Positions 21,887 to 33,191 of a stretch of DNA of 64,000 nucleotides are shown here, one piece after another. The stretch spans positions 1,634,247 to 1,698,246 of the forward strand of contig JADQAV010000009.1 of assembly GCA_019775845.1 (NCBI GenBank), given 5' to 3'. The notes below the pieces were generated by a model that worked only from the letters and a program-made list of their open reading frames with translations, had not been told where the DNA came from and ran no database searches. The translations under genes and the position numbers were made by a program. Source of the stretch: Myrmaecium sp. VS I D KN 1. Its lineage: Eukaryota; Ascomycota; Dothideomycetes; Valsariales; Valsariaceae. Each line of letters begins with the position of its first letter. Position 1 is the first letter of the stretch.

Positions 21887-23545
21887 TCACGCCGGCCTCC
21901 ACTCATAATGTCTCGCCCCCTTGCTCGTTTTCCCAGGATCCTCCCCCTCCACACCAACACGATCATACGCATGCGCCCCAAACAAATCCAACTCCGCCTC
22001 CATAAACTGCGTCGGCAGCATCACATCCCCATCATACTTGAGATACTCCAAGCTCGCGCCAAACGCCGGCGCCACCGCATCCCACTCCGTCGCCTTGAGC
22101 ACGACTTCCTTGAGGGCGGGGTACGTCCGCCGCAGATCCGCCGCCACCTCGTCGACGAGCTTGACGTTGAAGATGTGCGGCGCCGCGTCCGAGGCCAGCG
22201 CGGGCGCGAGCCGGTCCGCCAGCGCGTCCGCCTGGATGATGCACCCAGCCCGCCAGATGCGCAGGCAATCCGCCAGGCGAACCCCCCAGCCTTCGTCCTT
22301 GGACGTGCGCGCGATCAGCTCAAGCCCTTGGGCGAAGGAGGCCAGGAAGCCGGCGTAGACGGCCTTGCGGACGACCTCGACGAAGGCGTCGCGGTTGAGG
22401 TCGGGAGAGGCCTTCTGCACCTGCGGCAGCGCGAGCTTCTCGGCCACCTTGAGCCGCTGGGCGCGGTTGCCGCTGGCGATGCGGAGGGCGTGCGCGGCCG
22501 CGATGGTGGGCGCGGACACGTGCCGCTGCGCCGTCTCCGCCACCGTCCAGTAGCCCGTCCCCTCGCTGCTGTCGTCGTCCTGCACGACCTTGTCGAGCAC
22601 GTCGTCGAGCACGTACCCGGCCCGGCCCTTGCCCTCGCCCTTCTCGTCGCCTTCGGGCGTCTTCTTGCGCTGGCAGATCTCCGCGCCGATCTCGATGAGG
22701 TACGTGCCCCGCAGCTCGCCCGAGGCGTTCCACTTGGCGAAGATCTTGCCGATCTCGTCGTTTTCCAGGCAGAGGCTCTTGCGCAGGAGCGCCCAGGCCT
22801 CGCAGACGATGGCGAGCATGCCTTGCTCGATGCCTAGGAAGGAGAGTTAGTGGTAACAAAGGCAACTACGTTTGGGGTTGTGGGTGCTCACCATTATGGA
22901 CCATCTTCACGTAGTGTCCCGCACCCCCCGGTCCGATGTAAGTGACGCAAGGCTTGCCCGACTTGGGGTCTTTCGCGGCGAACGCCTCAAGGACGGGCAA
23001 GGCAAGCTCAACAGCTTCCCGGTCACCGCCGGGAGACAGACTGGGACCGTGTCTGAGAGGGGGTCAGCATTGCAAGGAGTGAAACAGGAGAAAATGGGTT
23101 CTCTAACGTACCGTGCCGACTGATACCCGCCAGAAACACCCATGCCCACCCAGCGAACGCCCTTCTTCGCGCACTCCTTCTGCCGCCGCTCCGTGTTGCG
23201 ATAATGCTCATTTCCACCATCAAGAATAATATCGCCCTCGCCGAGCTCGTCCCAAATCTTCTCGAGGACCGAGTCGGCCGCGGGCCCGTGCGTGATGGAG
23301 AAGACCAGCAGCTTCGTCTTCTCGCCCGCCAGGCTGCCCATGAACTTCTTCACGTCGTGGAAGCCCTCGACGGTGCCCTGCAGCGTTGATGTCTCCTTCG
23401 CCATCCGTGCGGCTGCGTCGACGTTTTCGGTCTTGATGTCCCAGAGGCTGACGTCTAGCCCCTTTTCGGCGAAGCCGAGCGACATCATCGTGCCCATGCT
23501 GCCGGCGCCGACGATGCCGATGCGGGAGAATTGCCCGATGGCCAT
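21887..23545 (-). CDS. 6-phosphogluconate dehydrogenase-like oxidoreductase, divergent active site
   Basis: Exons 23545..23112, 23052..22892 and 22833..21887 (minus); introns of 59 and 58 nt rejoin in phase at [11 protein letters not shown] and HNG|IEQG; 513 aa. It has an N-terminal Rossmann fold (GIVGAGSMG), the SGG loop ([12 protein letters not shown]), catalytic Lys and Asn in [10 protein letters not shown], and the all-helical 6PGDH domain with C-terminal FGAHAYDRV. Compared with classical 6PGDH, the usual IEYGD is IEQGM, GTGKWT is GTGYWT, and R-D-YFGAH is L-D-LFGAH. Three phosphate-binding residues (sheep numbering Y191, K260, R446) are therefore replaced. The catalytic core is kept, so a related but different acid may be the substrate, or activity is altered. 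The alternative start at 23572 would add 9 residues. Confidence 0.85.
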
Positions 23546-24300
23546 GGTTGTGGTGGGGAGATGCGGTTTCACTCAGTCGGTGTGTTTTTTTTTTTTTTTT
23601 TTTTCTTTCTTTTTTCAGTCGGGAGAGGGCGTGGTTTGCTTGTGGTTTATGGAGGATGATGTAGGCTGGAGGTGAGGTCGAAGAGAGGTGCGTATTGAGG
23701 TATTCGAGGAGGAAGAACGGAGGGGAGTAGGTAGGTACCGAAGTGATGGCATGTTGGCAGCGATGATATAACCTGCCAGACAAGGTGGGTGACTTGACGA
23801 TGACTTCATCGGCAGCTCATCTTCCCAGAGCGGGGAACAGATAAATACCTGAGTGATTTACTCCGGACGTAAATTATCCCCGAGGCATCCGCAGTCCGCA
23901 TGACATGCAAGTGTGATCCACATGGTTGAGGAGATGTAGATGGAGCAGTGCAGCACTGTGATCAAGTAACTTTCTGGTGTTGAGCTCGTCGCAAACCAAC
24001 CGTTGCGCCCGTCCGAAAGCCCGTCACCCGTCGCCCGTCGCCCGTCAAGACATCCGCGCCCGCGGGAAGCGGGACGGGAGCTTGGGCCAACCGACCTTGG
24101 CGTGCCTGCCTGAGGCAGGAGGATGGACTCTCGATTTCAGCCTCGTCCTTTCTTCCCTTTGATCTGGTCTGATACTCTTATGGATATTTCTACGTCGACG
24201 GAGGGTGTGGATGTGATTACTTATCGCGATCACTGAAATGTTATATTTGATAAATATAATTTAAGAAGTAATTCGTATCAGCACCGTATGCTAAAACAAA

Positions 24301-24356
<56 letters not shown>

Positions 24357-24396
24357 AAACAACCCCGTCATCCAAACTAAACCTAATACCCTACTT
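23546..24396. other. Intergenic region, 6PGDH-like promoter and pectinesterase 3' flank
   Basis: No gene supported. Holds a T tract (23586-23606) just upstream of the 6PGDH-like start and a tetranucleotide microsatellite at 24298-24358. Confidence 0.5.
24298..24358. repeat. (GAAA)n microsatellite
   Basis: About 15 uninterrupted copies of a GAAA/AAAG tetranucleotide, 38 bp beyond the stop codon of the pectin methylesterase gene. Confidence 0.9.
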
Positions 24397-25604
24397 CTAA
24401 TAACTCCCATCCAACCACGCATACCCACTCGGCCACAACTCCTTCTTCGACACCGCCGCCGTCGCCGTCGTCTCATACTCCCGCGCACTCGTGTCCGCGC
24501 CCGCGCCCGTGTTCGCCCACTCCTCGAACGTCGGCGTGGCGCCGTCGGCCATGGGCGCCCAGCCCGCCGGCGCCACCACGTCCGTCAGCACGGAATCCTG
24601 GTAGATGACCCGCGCGTCGACGCGCCAGGGGCGGCCGAGGTAGACCTTTCCTGTGACTGCCGACGCCACGGACGCTGCCGCGGTGATGGTGCTGTGGTCG
24701 ATGACGTACCAGCTGGTGTCGCTGGTGGAGGAGCGGGAGTTGGCGGTGATGTAGCCGGCGCCCGAGGCGGCGATGGTGCCTGGGGGGTTTGGGGGGTTAG
24801 TGGAGTGGGTGGGTGTGGAGGGGGAAAGGGGGAAAGGGGAGGGAGGGAGGGAGTGTGTAAGGTACTTACATTCGCCGAACCAGGCGCTTGCGGCACCGAA
24901 GATGAAGTCGACTGCCCCTTCGATGTAGCAGTTGGAATAGTATTGATACCCCGCTTTGGCGTACAACGTGTCTTGGTAGCCGTAGAAGCCGCAACCGTAG
25001 AAGCCTTGACGGTCGCCGTTGGCGGTGACGGCGACGGCCTAGGGGGGTCGTGAGTAAGTTGACCAGGGAGAGGTGGGTGATGAGGAGGAGAGGACAGACC
25101 TGACTACCTGATCCGTAACTGTTCACGAAATCGATGTTGTAGGCGGCGAAGTCGTCCGAGACGATGTTAGCGGTCGAGGACTCGTCCAGGGAGCCGGCGG
25201 CGGTGGAGGTTTCGGAGTGGGTGATGGTCACGGTGTTGTCCTTGTAGGAGGAGACGCTGGAGGTAGTCAGTAAAGAGAAGGAGAGAACAGGAAAAAAGCA
25301 AAAGGAAAAGGACATACTCCTCCGTATAACCATAAAGCGTCAGATTCCCCGCATAATCGATCCTAAACTGCTCCTCATACGTGCCGCTGTAGATGAAGAT
25401 GCAAGCGGCGTCGGTGCTTGACTCCAACGCATCCAGCGCGGCTGCGATGGTGCTGTACTCGCCCGACGCCGCATCCGAGCCGCGAACGGTCAGGCAGCCG
25501 CTGGGGGTGGAAGTACGACCAGTGGCGCGCTTGCTCACGGGGAAGGCCACGGCGGTGGAAGAGAAGAACAGCGCAAGGCTACCTATTGCGGAGTGGAGGA
25601 ACAT
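24397..25604 (-). CDS. Secreted pectin methylesterase (carbohydrate esterase family 8)
   Basis: Exons 25604..25318, 25256..25100, 25038..24870 and 24779..24397 (minus); introns of 61, 61 and 90 nt; 331 aa, the usual fungal length. The second intron uses a weaker GTCTGT donor but closes the frame as GSQ|AVAVTANGD. A signal peptide is visible (MFLHSAIGSLALFFSSTAVAF, probably with a KR-type propeptide site). CE8 motifs: GSQAVAV, the active-site region GYQDTLYA, catalytic Asp in DFIFGAASAWFGEC, and LGRPWR with the substrate-contact Arg/Trp. The enzyme de-methylesterifies homogalacturonan outside the cell, making it available to polygalacturonase, which is encoded by the divergent neighbour. Confidence 0.93.
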
Positions 25605-26343
25605 CTCGATGATGACTGCTGTCGGAGAATGATAGGATCGTCTGCCAGAAGATGCTGGGGGACATGAGGCCCTTTTGATAGCGGCGAGACGGCGGACATG
25701 GAGGACGGATGAAGAGGAGGCCGAGATGAGAGAGGAATAAAGCCGAGTAGACGAGGGATATAGATTAATTGAGGGGTAAGGGTGAGGAGCGAGGAGCGAG
25801 GAGCGTGAGGACTGTGAGAGGTTGTACTGTATGTACCGTACAGTACATACATAGTAGCTCGGGAGTGAGTCGGAACTGATTTGATTGATTGATGGATGGA
25901 TGGATTGGGTGATTTGTGAATCGGATTTAGCATGAAACATGACGAAACGGAGTTGGTTTCCACCAGTGGACGGGCACTGCCTTCTGCACTACTGCCTCCC
26001 CCCCTCACCTCCTTCCGCCCTCTCTCCGCATCTATCCCCGTGCAGATCTACTTCTTCATTCCCCGCCCACTCTACTCTATTCTCGGACATCCTCCCGATT
26101 CCCGGCTGTCGGTCGTTTTCCCTAGATTGATGCGCGCGTTTCAGCCGCCGCCGCCATGCCCGTCTCAGCAACGTTTCTCTCTCCGCACCCGGCCGACGGA
26201 ACCGAAGACGGATAAAACTGCCGTCAGTGCACGTCTCTCGCAAGCTTGACCATTCCTGGATCTCTCCAGATCATCATAAAAAGAAATATCGCGCTCTGCG
26301 ATACCAGCTCTTTCCTCCTCACACAACTCATCCATCGTCCACC
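25605..26343. promoter_or_regulatory. Bidirectional promoter between pectin methylesterase and polygalacturonase
   Basis: 739 bp separate the two start codons. CreA-like SYGGRG sites are visible on both sides (CTGGGG at 25655-25660; CCCCGC at 26061-26066), plus C-rich CCTCCCCCCCTC near 25993. A TATA-like CATAAAA lies near 26275 for the + gene. Shared carbon-catabolite and inducer control is inference. Confidence 0.45.
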
Positions 26344-27573
26344 ATGACGGCCTCTCTCACCATCCTGCTTCTCGCCCTCACCGCGGGCCTGACGACCGCC
26401 TCGCCCACTCGCAGCATCGCTCACCCGGCCAACCGCATCGTACAGCGCGCGGCCTGCACGCCCACCTCAGCCGGCGACGCCTCCGTCGACGACGTGCCCG
26501 CCATCACGGCCGCTTTACAGGAGTGCGGCGACGGCGGCACCATTGTCATCCCCGCCGGCACGACGTACATGCTCCGCACCACCCTCGACTTCGACGGGTG
26601 CACCGGCTGCGACGTTCAGATCGAGGGCACGCTCAAGGCGTCCGACGACCTCGACTACTGGGAGGGCCGAACCGCGATCATCAACATGGACGGCATCCAG
26701 GGCGCCACCATCCGCTCCCTCACCGGCGCCGGCCTCATCGACGGCAACGGGCAGGCGGCCTACGACGAGTTCGCCAGCAACTCAAGCTACGAGCGGCCGA
26801 CACTGCACTACATCAGCGGCGGCAGCAGCGACATCACCATCGCCAACCTCACGATCAAAAACCCGCCCAACGTCTTCTTCTCCGTCAAAGGCGACAGCAC
26901 CCGCATCACGTACTCCGCCCTCACCATGTCCTCCAAATCCAAGTCCGACAACGCCGCCAAAAACACCGACGGCTTCGACATCGGCGCCTCCACCTACGTC
27001 ACCCTGTCCTCCATCACCGTCTCCAACCAAGACGACTGCGTCGCCTTCAAGCCCGGCGCCCGCTACACCACCGTCACCGACATCACCTGCACCGGCAGCC
27101 ACGGGCTGTCGGTCGGGAGCCTCGGCAAGACCACCGACGACGTCGTCCACGACATCCACGTCGCCCGCGCCACCATGATCAACAGCACCAAAGCCGTCGG
27201 CATCAAGCTGTACCCGGGCGGCTCCGCGCACGGCTCCCCCCGCGTCCGCAACGTCACCTGGGACGGCGTGACGGTCGCGGGCTGCGACTACGCGGCGCAG
27301 ATCCAGAGCTGCTACGGCGAGGACGAGGACTACTGCGCGGACTACCCGAGCACGGCGGAGCTGACGGAGGTTTACTTTAAGGATTTCTCTGGCACCACGA
27401 GTGGGAAGTATGACCCTGTTATCGCCAACATTGACTGTCCTGGTGCTGGCACTTGCGAGGTTTATTTTGAGGATTGGACGGTGGAGGCGCCTAGTAGTGA
27501 GGGGGAGGTGCTCTGCGCGAATATCGATAACAGCAATCCTGGCGTGACGTGCACGAGTGGTGCGTCGGGTTGA
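26344..27573 (+). CDS. Secreted GH28 polygalacturonase-family pectinase
   Basis: Intronless, 409 aa, starting with a signal peptide (MTASLTILLLALTAGLTTAS). Glycoside hydrolase 28 signatures appear in order: NTDGFD, QDDCVAFKPG (catalytic Asp pair), GSHGLSVGSLG (catalytic His), then KAVGIKLYPGG where endo-polygalacturonases have RIK. The missing Arg suggests an exo-acting or xylogalacturonan-type member rather than a classical endo-polygalacturonase; this is inference. Several N-glycosylation sequons occur. Divergently paired with a CE8 pectin methylesterase, a sensible functional partner for degrading esterified pectin. Confidence 0.92.
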   Translation: MTASLTILLLALTAGLTTASPTRSIAHPANRIVQRAACTPTSAGDASVDDVPAITAALQECGDGGTIVIPAGTTYMLRTTLDFDGCTGCDVQIEGTLKASDDLDYWEGRTAIINMDGIQGATIRSLTGAGLIDGNGQAAYDEFASNSSYERPTLHYISGGSSDITIANLTIKNPPNVFFSVKGDSTRITYSALTMSSKSKSDNAAKNTDGFDIGASTYVTLSSITVSNQDDCVAFKPGARYTTVTDITCTGSHGLSVGSLGKTTDDVVHDIHVARATMINSTKAVGIKLYPGGSAHGSPRVRNVTWDGVTVAGCDYAAQIQSCYGEDEDYCADYPSTAELTEVYFKDFSGTTSGKYDPVIANIDCPGAGTCEVYFEDWTVEAPSSEGEVLCANIDNSNPGVTCTSGASG

Positions 27574-28369
27574 GGGGGCTGTAGGGGAGAGAGGTTGATT
27601 GATTTTTATTCTTCTTTGCCTTTGTTGTATTTGATTTCAGCTTCCTTTTCTTTTCTGTGTCATAGAAGGATTTATTAGACGTGGTCTGATCCGATTTTAG
27701 TACCCATGCATTCGGGTTACTGCTCTGTCGAGTACGTCGTATGTCGGACATAGGCGTAGCTGAAGTCTGATTTACAGTATCGTCTTATTCTACTTAGACA
27801 CCATGTTTCCGATATGCTCGGGCTGACACGGACAGAAGAAGAAGAAGAGGAAGGAGAAGAAGGAGAAGAAGAAGAAGGAGAGGAACCGGAAACACCCACA
27901 CAACAGACAGGATAGTGAAGAGGCGGCATAGAATCCTTTCCGCTTTTATGCTTTCTTGCGGAAGTTACAGTACCTACGTTCCCGCACTCTCGCCATCCAT
28001 CGAAGCGCGTATCACACACCTCCAGAGCACGGTAAGGCGAAAAGAAGCAGACGGAGCTGAACTGTATATAATATCCTATAATCCGGGGCGCTTCCAATTC
28101 GGCATAAGGGGGAACGGATCGGTGTGACGTGGAAGGGGAATGTGTGGTGGTATGCGCTAGAGCTTGCGTTTTAGAAGGCGGTCGTCTTATCCTGCTATAT
28201 ACATTCTGATACTAGTGAGCGGAGAAATGATAGGGCAGCGGTAAAGGTACACGTAGAAACGCAACGTGGTCCCCTATTTCCAGCTCCGATATTCTCACCT
28301 ATCCCCCTTGGTGTACAGACAGTTGCAGGCCGCGAGGTGAGATCAGGTATAGCTGGCGGACATGGACCT
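27574..28369. other. Intergenic spacer with GAA-rich tract
   Basis: No gene supported. A (GAA)n-like purine tract lies at 27836-27885. Confidence 0.5.
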
Positions 28370-29796
28370 TGGGCAAGGTTCTTGAGCTTCTTCTCCAAGG
28401 GGGACTGCAATCCCTATCTTTTCTCCCTGACGGCAGCGTCACGCACGTTCGCCATCTCGGCCAACTCGAATTGAAAGGTGGATGACCCTGCCGGCGGGGA
28501 CTTGTGGAAGTCGGCGGTCCCTGTCGTGCTGGAGTTCGACTTTCAGATCTGCCTGGGTCTTTTTGCAGGTAGCTAAGGGATGAGTGCCTCGGCAGCGCTG
28601 TCCAGGCTTTCCGGCCTGCGTGGCCGCTTCGGCACGTCAGCTTCTCTAACTCCGCCTCCGTCGTCGTCAGCTTCGCCTTGTTCTCGGCCAGGTCCAGCTG
28701 CTTGATATTGAAAGTGGATGGGGGAGAGCTAACTAATACTCTTCCGGAGGGTTTCGAGGTCGGATTTGGACTGGCTGGCGTTGCGACGTGCGCTACCCTT
28801 TCTCAAGCGCCGCTGTCAGTGGCTCCTGCTGTGGGTTCTCAAACGCCTCCTTGTGAATAGCAGTGGCGTAGCGCGCGACGGTTTGCTTGTTGGTTCACTC
28901 TGCTGCTCTCTCCTCGGCCAGCCGGGCGGTTTACTCCATCTCTCTCAGCTTCTCCGATAACCTGTTGTTCTCTCGGTCAAGCGTCCGCTCCGTCCTCCGC
29001 CCATTCCTCCTGGGCCGCCTGGTGCTTTTCCGTGGCATCGTCAACGTCCTTGCGTGCCGCCCTGAGCTTGGCCTTGAGCGCTGCGATGTCCGCCTTGTTA
29101 AGCTCGAGCTGCCGGGCAGACGCGTCCACGGCCTTGGCGTGCTCCTTCTGCTTCTCCTCCAACTGTTCCTGTACGTTTATTTCAGGGATGCCGTCTTGGC
29201 CTTCGAATGCTGCTCCAGCTCACTCACCTTGCCTTGCGATTTCGACAAGTCAAACTTGCAGCACTCGTACTTATCGTCCACAGGGTTCTCCTCGTTCTCC
29301 TTCTCGCGCAATTTCCAACGGAGGTCATCCGGCTCGAGTTGCAATCTCGTGATCTCTACTCCCTGGCCCCGGTTGGCTTTGCGCAAGTCAAAGATCTCGG
29401 TTTGCTTTGCAGCTAGTTCATCCTGATGCTGATATCTCGCGTTCTCGGAGTCTGCACGATGAGTAGACCTGATGTGCGATGCGAGAGCTCTTTGTTCAAT
29501 CCATCCACTCTTAACTCGGTTGATTTGGATTGTTGCTGGGCAATGTCGAGCTCAGTGGCCAGCACCGCGTTACTGGATGAACGAGCTGCGTCCGTGAGGA
29601 GCCGAGTGAGTCGTTCAATCGCGGTCTTGCTGGCGGCGCGGGCGTCGGTGAGCTCCTGCTCGAGCTTCGTCGTAGCTGCAGCGACCCCCGCCTTCCGAGT
29701 TTGCCTCTCCGTCTCCAGCTGTTCCTGCAGCTCGGCGATTTCCGTAATTTTGACCTCCATGTCCTCGGGTGAAGATGCAGGGCGTGCGGTAGACAT
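28370..29796 (-). pseudogene. Decayed coiled-coil protein gene
   Basis: The minus strand reads as heptad-like, Glu/Lys/Leu-rich coiled coil for about 1.4 kb, but in alternating frames. An intact 5' part starts at 29796 (MSTARPASSPEDMEVKITE). A frame change follows near 29450-29467. One plausible real intron (GTGAGT..TACAG, about 29165-29225) joins SKSQGK to EQLEEKQKEH. Then there is a TGA at 28977, a frame change (LDRENNRLSEKLREME then stop), further stops after AEERAAE and LTAALEKG, and more coiled-coil remnants (LDLAENKAKLTTTEAELEKL near 28660-28720; FELAEMANVRDAAVREKR then TAG near 28420-28465). Base composition is normal, so decay is by indels and stops rather than heavy RIP. Original function unknown. 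Confidence 0.7.
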
Positions 29797-31123
29797 GATG
29801 ACTGAATGATACGGAGTGATGTTATGCTGTGACTGGGAATACTGGAAGCAGAACGAGAGGGTCCGGGAGCTGTGTGACGGGTTCTGCCAGCGCCCAGAGC
29901 AGAGGGAAGCGATGCGCTTTAATCTCGTTGCCGATATTAAGGAGAGTCATCCACGTCCGACGGTGGATGTAGATGGGCACGCAGACGAATCGGGTCACCG
30001 GTCCGACGGTGGATGTGGGCACACAGACGAACCCAATCACTTATCCGACTGTAGACGAGGGTACCCTGACGGATCCGACGATGACTTTTCCGGCGCAACG
30101 AGCTACGGCTGAGCGAGAAGCTCCTGTTGCACCCCATGCCTAGAAGGCCTTTGGCGAACAGGATGAAGCAGAAGAACCCGCTGGTAAACGACGTCGAGTC
30201 TCATCAGGAAGGGATTCCGCCGTCGACGGATGCGTCCATCGCGACGACCACTGATACGAAGCCCATCATGGCTCTTGATCAGGACTAAGAGATGAGGCCG
30301 ACAACGCTTGCAACATAGATCCCACGCGTGGAGGTTACGTCGGATAGAAGAGGGATCTGGAAAGGAGACTAAATTCGAGAAAGATGACGGAAAGAGAAGG
30401 CGAATGGAACAGAAGCCGAATTGAAGAACGAAACGAAGAGGAAAAGAGGATGGAATAGAGTAGCAGTGAACTGAGGCTTAATGCACGACAACAGAAGCTG
30501 TCCAACCTCTGGAGTCTTACTTTCCCCACCTTGATCTCTACCTGGCTGCATGAATCCGACACGTTTATCGTGAAATGGTGAGGAAGAAGGGAGCCAGGAC
30601 GAGAGTGCGAGGTGGACATGAATCAAACCCGCGGCGATAACCTGATCTCGTACCTATGACGGAGAATGATACGTGGAGCGTGAAACGTGAAACACGCTGG
30701 CAATCAGTCGAAAGACAGAGATCGAACCAATCTCCCCAGCTACGGTTGTGATCACATGTACGGAAAATAATCACACAAACCATCTTATTCACGTCTCTCC
30801 CTCCCCCAAACTCTCTGGACCATACCCGGAAGCGAAGGTGATACAGGCGGAGTGAAGACGGCAATCTGATTCGCATCCATCACCATCATCGCGATCCACG
30901 ACGGCCCAATGATGACTGATGGATGTGATGCATGCAACCTGATTCAGCCTCGTCGATTGGCGGGAGATAGGATGCTGCAGGGTGGCGTCGGCGTTGCGTC
31001 ATTGGCGAAACCGGACCGCTCGCGTACTTGAACCCTGCCAGTCCCTGCCATTCCCTTCCTCACCCACTCGTTCGTTTCCCCACATCTTGCCCTCCCGTTC
31101 TCCACCTCCACATTTTTGCGTCC
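29797..31123. other. Intergenic region with an imperfect tandem repeat
   Basis: No supportable gene over 1.3 kb. It contains the tandem repeat at 29955-30058 and a 50-codon open frame at 30136-30288 (+) of unknown status. The right end is the promoter of the PQ-loop gene. Confidence 0.45.
29955..30058. repeat. Imperfect tandem repeat, about 43-46 bp units
   Basis: Two clear copies (starting GTCCGACGGTGGATGT and ending ACAGACGAA.../GCAGACGAA...) and a degenerate third copy (TATCCGACTGTAGACGAG). Confidence 0.6.
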
Positions 31124-32481
31124 ATGGATATTCTCCGAGGAGGTTTCACGTCCACCACGGCTCCATCGTCCAGCTCGCTGCCCGCCATGGACCTCTTCGA
31201 CGCCCCGGACGAGCGATGCAAGGAGCTCGCAGCACCCTCGATGGCTCAATTCGTCGTGTCGTGGTACGTCAACAATAAAAGACACCACACTCCCTTCACT
31301 CTCGCGCGACGTGAACGCTGACTCGCCAACTCCTACAGCACCCTCATGGCCTGGCTGCTGGTCTGCAACATCCCGCAATGGGCCCGCATCATCTCCCGCC
31401 AGTCCGCCGAAGGCCTGTCGACGCTATACATCCTGCTCGGCTCGCTCTCCGGCGTCTGCGCGGTCGGCAACATCATGGTGCTCCCGTCGAGCCAGGTGGA
31501 GATTGGCTGCTGCCGGGAGAACACCCGGTTCGCGTGCGTGAGCGGGCTGCTGGGGATGGTGCAGGTCATCGCGGGCATCGCCTGCTTTTGGATCGTGTGA
31601 GTGTTGCCCGTTCGTTGCCCGCCCTCGCGATGGGCGATTGGCTGACCACCGTAGCATGTTCCTCTACGTCTACTACTCCGAGGAGGAGGCTGACGCGGAG
31701 ATTCACGGCCGCCGCCATTCCATCTCTGGCCCGGACCGCACGTTCCGACGGGCGCGACGCGCGTGGATCGTCCTGCTCGTCGCGTGTGCCTTTGCCTTCA
31801 GCATCATGCTGGTCTCCGCCGTCATCCTCCACCGCTTCCCCTGGTTCGCGCAGAACTGGGCGGACACGCTCGGTGTGGCGGTGGCCTGCTTCGCGTGCGT
31901 GCAGTGGGTGCCGCAGGTCATGACGACCTGGCACCTGGGACATTTGGGGAGCTTGAGTTTGACTTCAATCTGTCTGAGTGCGCCGGTAGGTCATGCTCCC
32001 ACCTTCGCAAAGTCTCAACTGACTCCGCTAGTACACCTGGATCTTCGCCATCAACATGATGATCCGTGTCGGTCTGCAGGGCTGGTCCGCCTGGATCGTC
32101 TACGTCCTCGTCGGCACCATGCAACTTCTGCTGATCGTCTTCGCCATCATCTTCGCCGTCCGCGACCGCCGTGACCCGGAGGCGGCCGCCCGCCGCGAGC
32201 AGCAGGACAAGCGTCGTGATAGCTTTGTGCCCCGCCATTCCTCCATCGGCAGCGCCCGCGGCCATTCGGCCTCCTTCACCGGATGGAACTACGGCCGGCC
32301 GCGCGCGGGCAGCAGCGTGACGTGGGCAAGCGGACTGGCACCGGACGAGCGTAGTCCGCTGTTGCAAGCGTCGAGCCCGCATTACCACCACCTGGGGTTA
32401 GAGCGGCAGATTTCTGGGGGTTCGGGACGTTCGGGACGTAGCGACAGAGAAAGGAGTCCATTGCCGCCGTTGCCGTCGTAG
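31124..32481 (+). CDS. PQ-loop repeat seven-helix membrane protein
   Basis: Exons 31124..31263, 31339..31596, 31655..31985 and 32032..32481; introns of 75, 58 and 46 nt, all in phase; 392 aa. Two PQ-loop repeats are visible: NIPQWARIISRQSAEGLS and VQWVPQVMTTWHLGHLGS. Around them are about seven hydrophobic helices, an Arg/Asp/Glu-rich loop (EEEADAEIHGRRHS) and a long hydrophilic C-tail ending RSPLPPLPS. PQ-loop proteins include lysosomal/vacuolar amino-acid exporters (Ypq, cystinosin) and Any1-type endomembrane regulators; I cannot assign this member to a subfamily. A membrane-proximal ERSPLLQ in the tail could act as a sorting signal. Confidence 0.88.
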
Positions 32482-33191
32482 ATGTTGCCAGTTTCTTGGG
32501 CGGGATCGTGGAGAAATTTCCCGTACCCATGCTAGACACGAGACATGCAGAGGAGATTAAAAGTGGTTCGGATTAAACAGGCAGGACATTTGGTTTAGCT
32601 GTTCCTGGAGGCGTCATGCTTGAACTTTTGCATTGCATATATTTAGACGAGATGGATGAGAAATTCCTTTCGTGATAACTTGCAGGATGCCTTTCAGCAT
32701 GCATTCACAGCTTTTATAAAATCCATGTGGAAGTGAATCGTCTCCCGGCGCTCCCTGAACTTTCCGGGCACGGATGGGGTTTCGCTTACCTAGCGATCCG
32801 GATCGGCCCGGTTAGGTAGTTGGTGACCTCGGGATCATCCCGTTGGGCCCCACGGGCTCCGCGCTCTCCCGGATGTCGTTTGCCGACCGTCGCTGTACCA
32901 ACGTCTGTGGCGTTTTCTACACGCTTCGATCCATCCAACATATCTCCAACATGGAGCAAACAAGGCTGACAGGACCAACATCCATCCTGCCATCCATCCA
33001 TCCATGGCCAGCCTGATTACCCGGTTTCCGCCGCGGTTGCGAAGGCCCTCTCCCCCACCTCGTATTCGGCAACGAGCGCCGTGATTATATATCGCTGCGT
33101 TGTGAGTCGTCGTCGTCGTCGTCGTCCTCACAACTAGCATCCACCCAGCATCCACCCCTTCAATTCACAGCCCATTACTCACTCAAGAAAC
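32482..33191. other. Intergenic region, P450 promoter
   Basis: No gene seen. It holds (CCAT)n at 32990-33005, a (GTC)n run at 33107-33125, and a TATA-like ATTATATATC at 33084-33093 about 100 bp before the P450 ATG. Confidence 0.5.

Noticed and set aside
29797-30112. Tandem-repeat-encoded 98-codon frame on +
   Set aside because: Composition follows the DNA repeat, and the opposite strand is equally open. No support for translation.
30136-30288. 50-codon frame (MPRRPLANRMKQKNPLVNDV...)
   Set aside because: Protein-like start but isolated, without splice partners, promoter or recognised homology. Kept only as a note.
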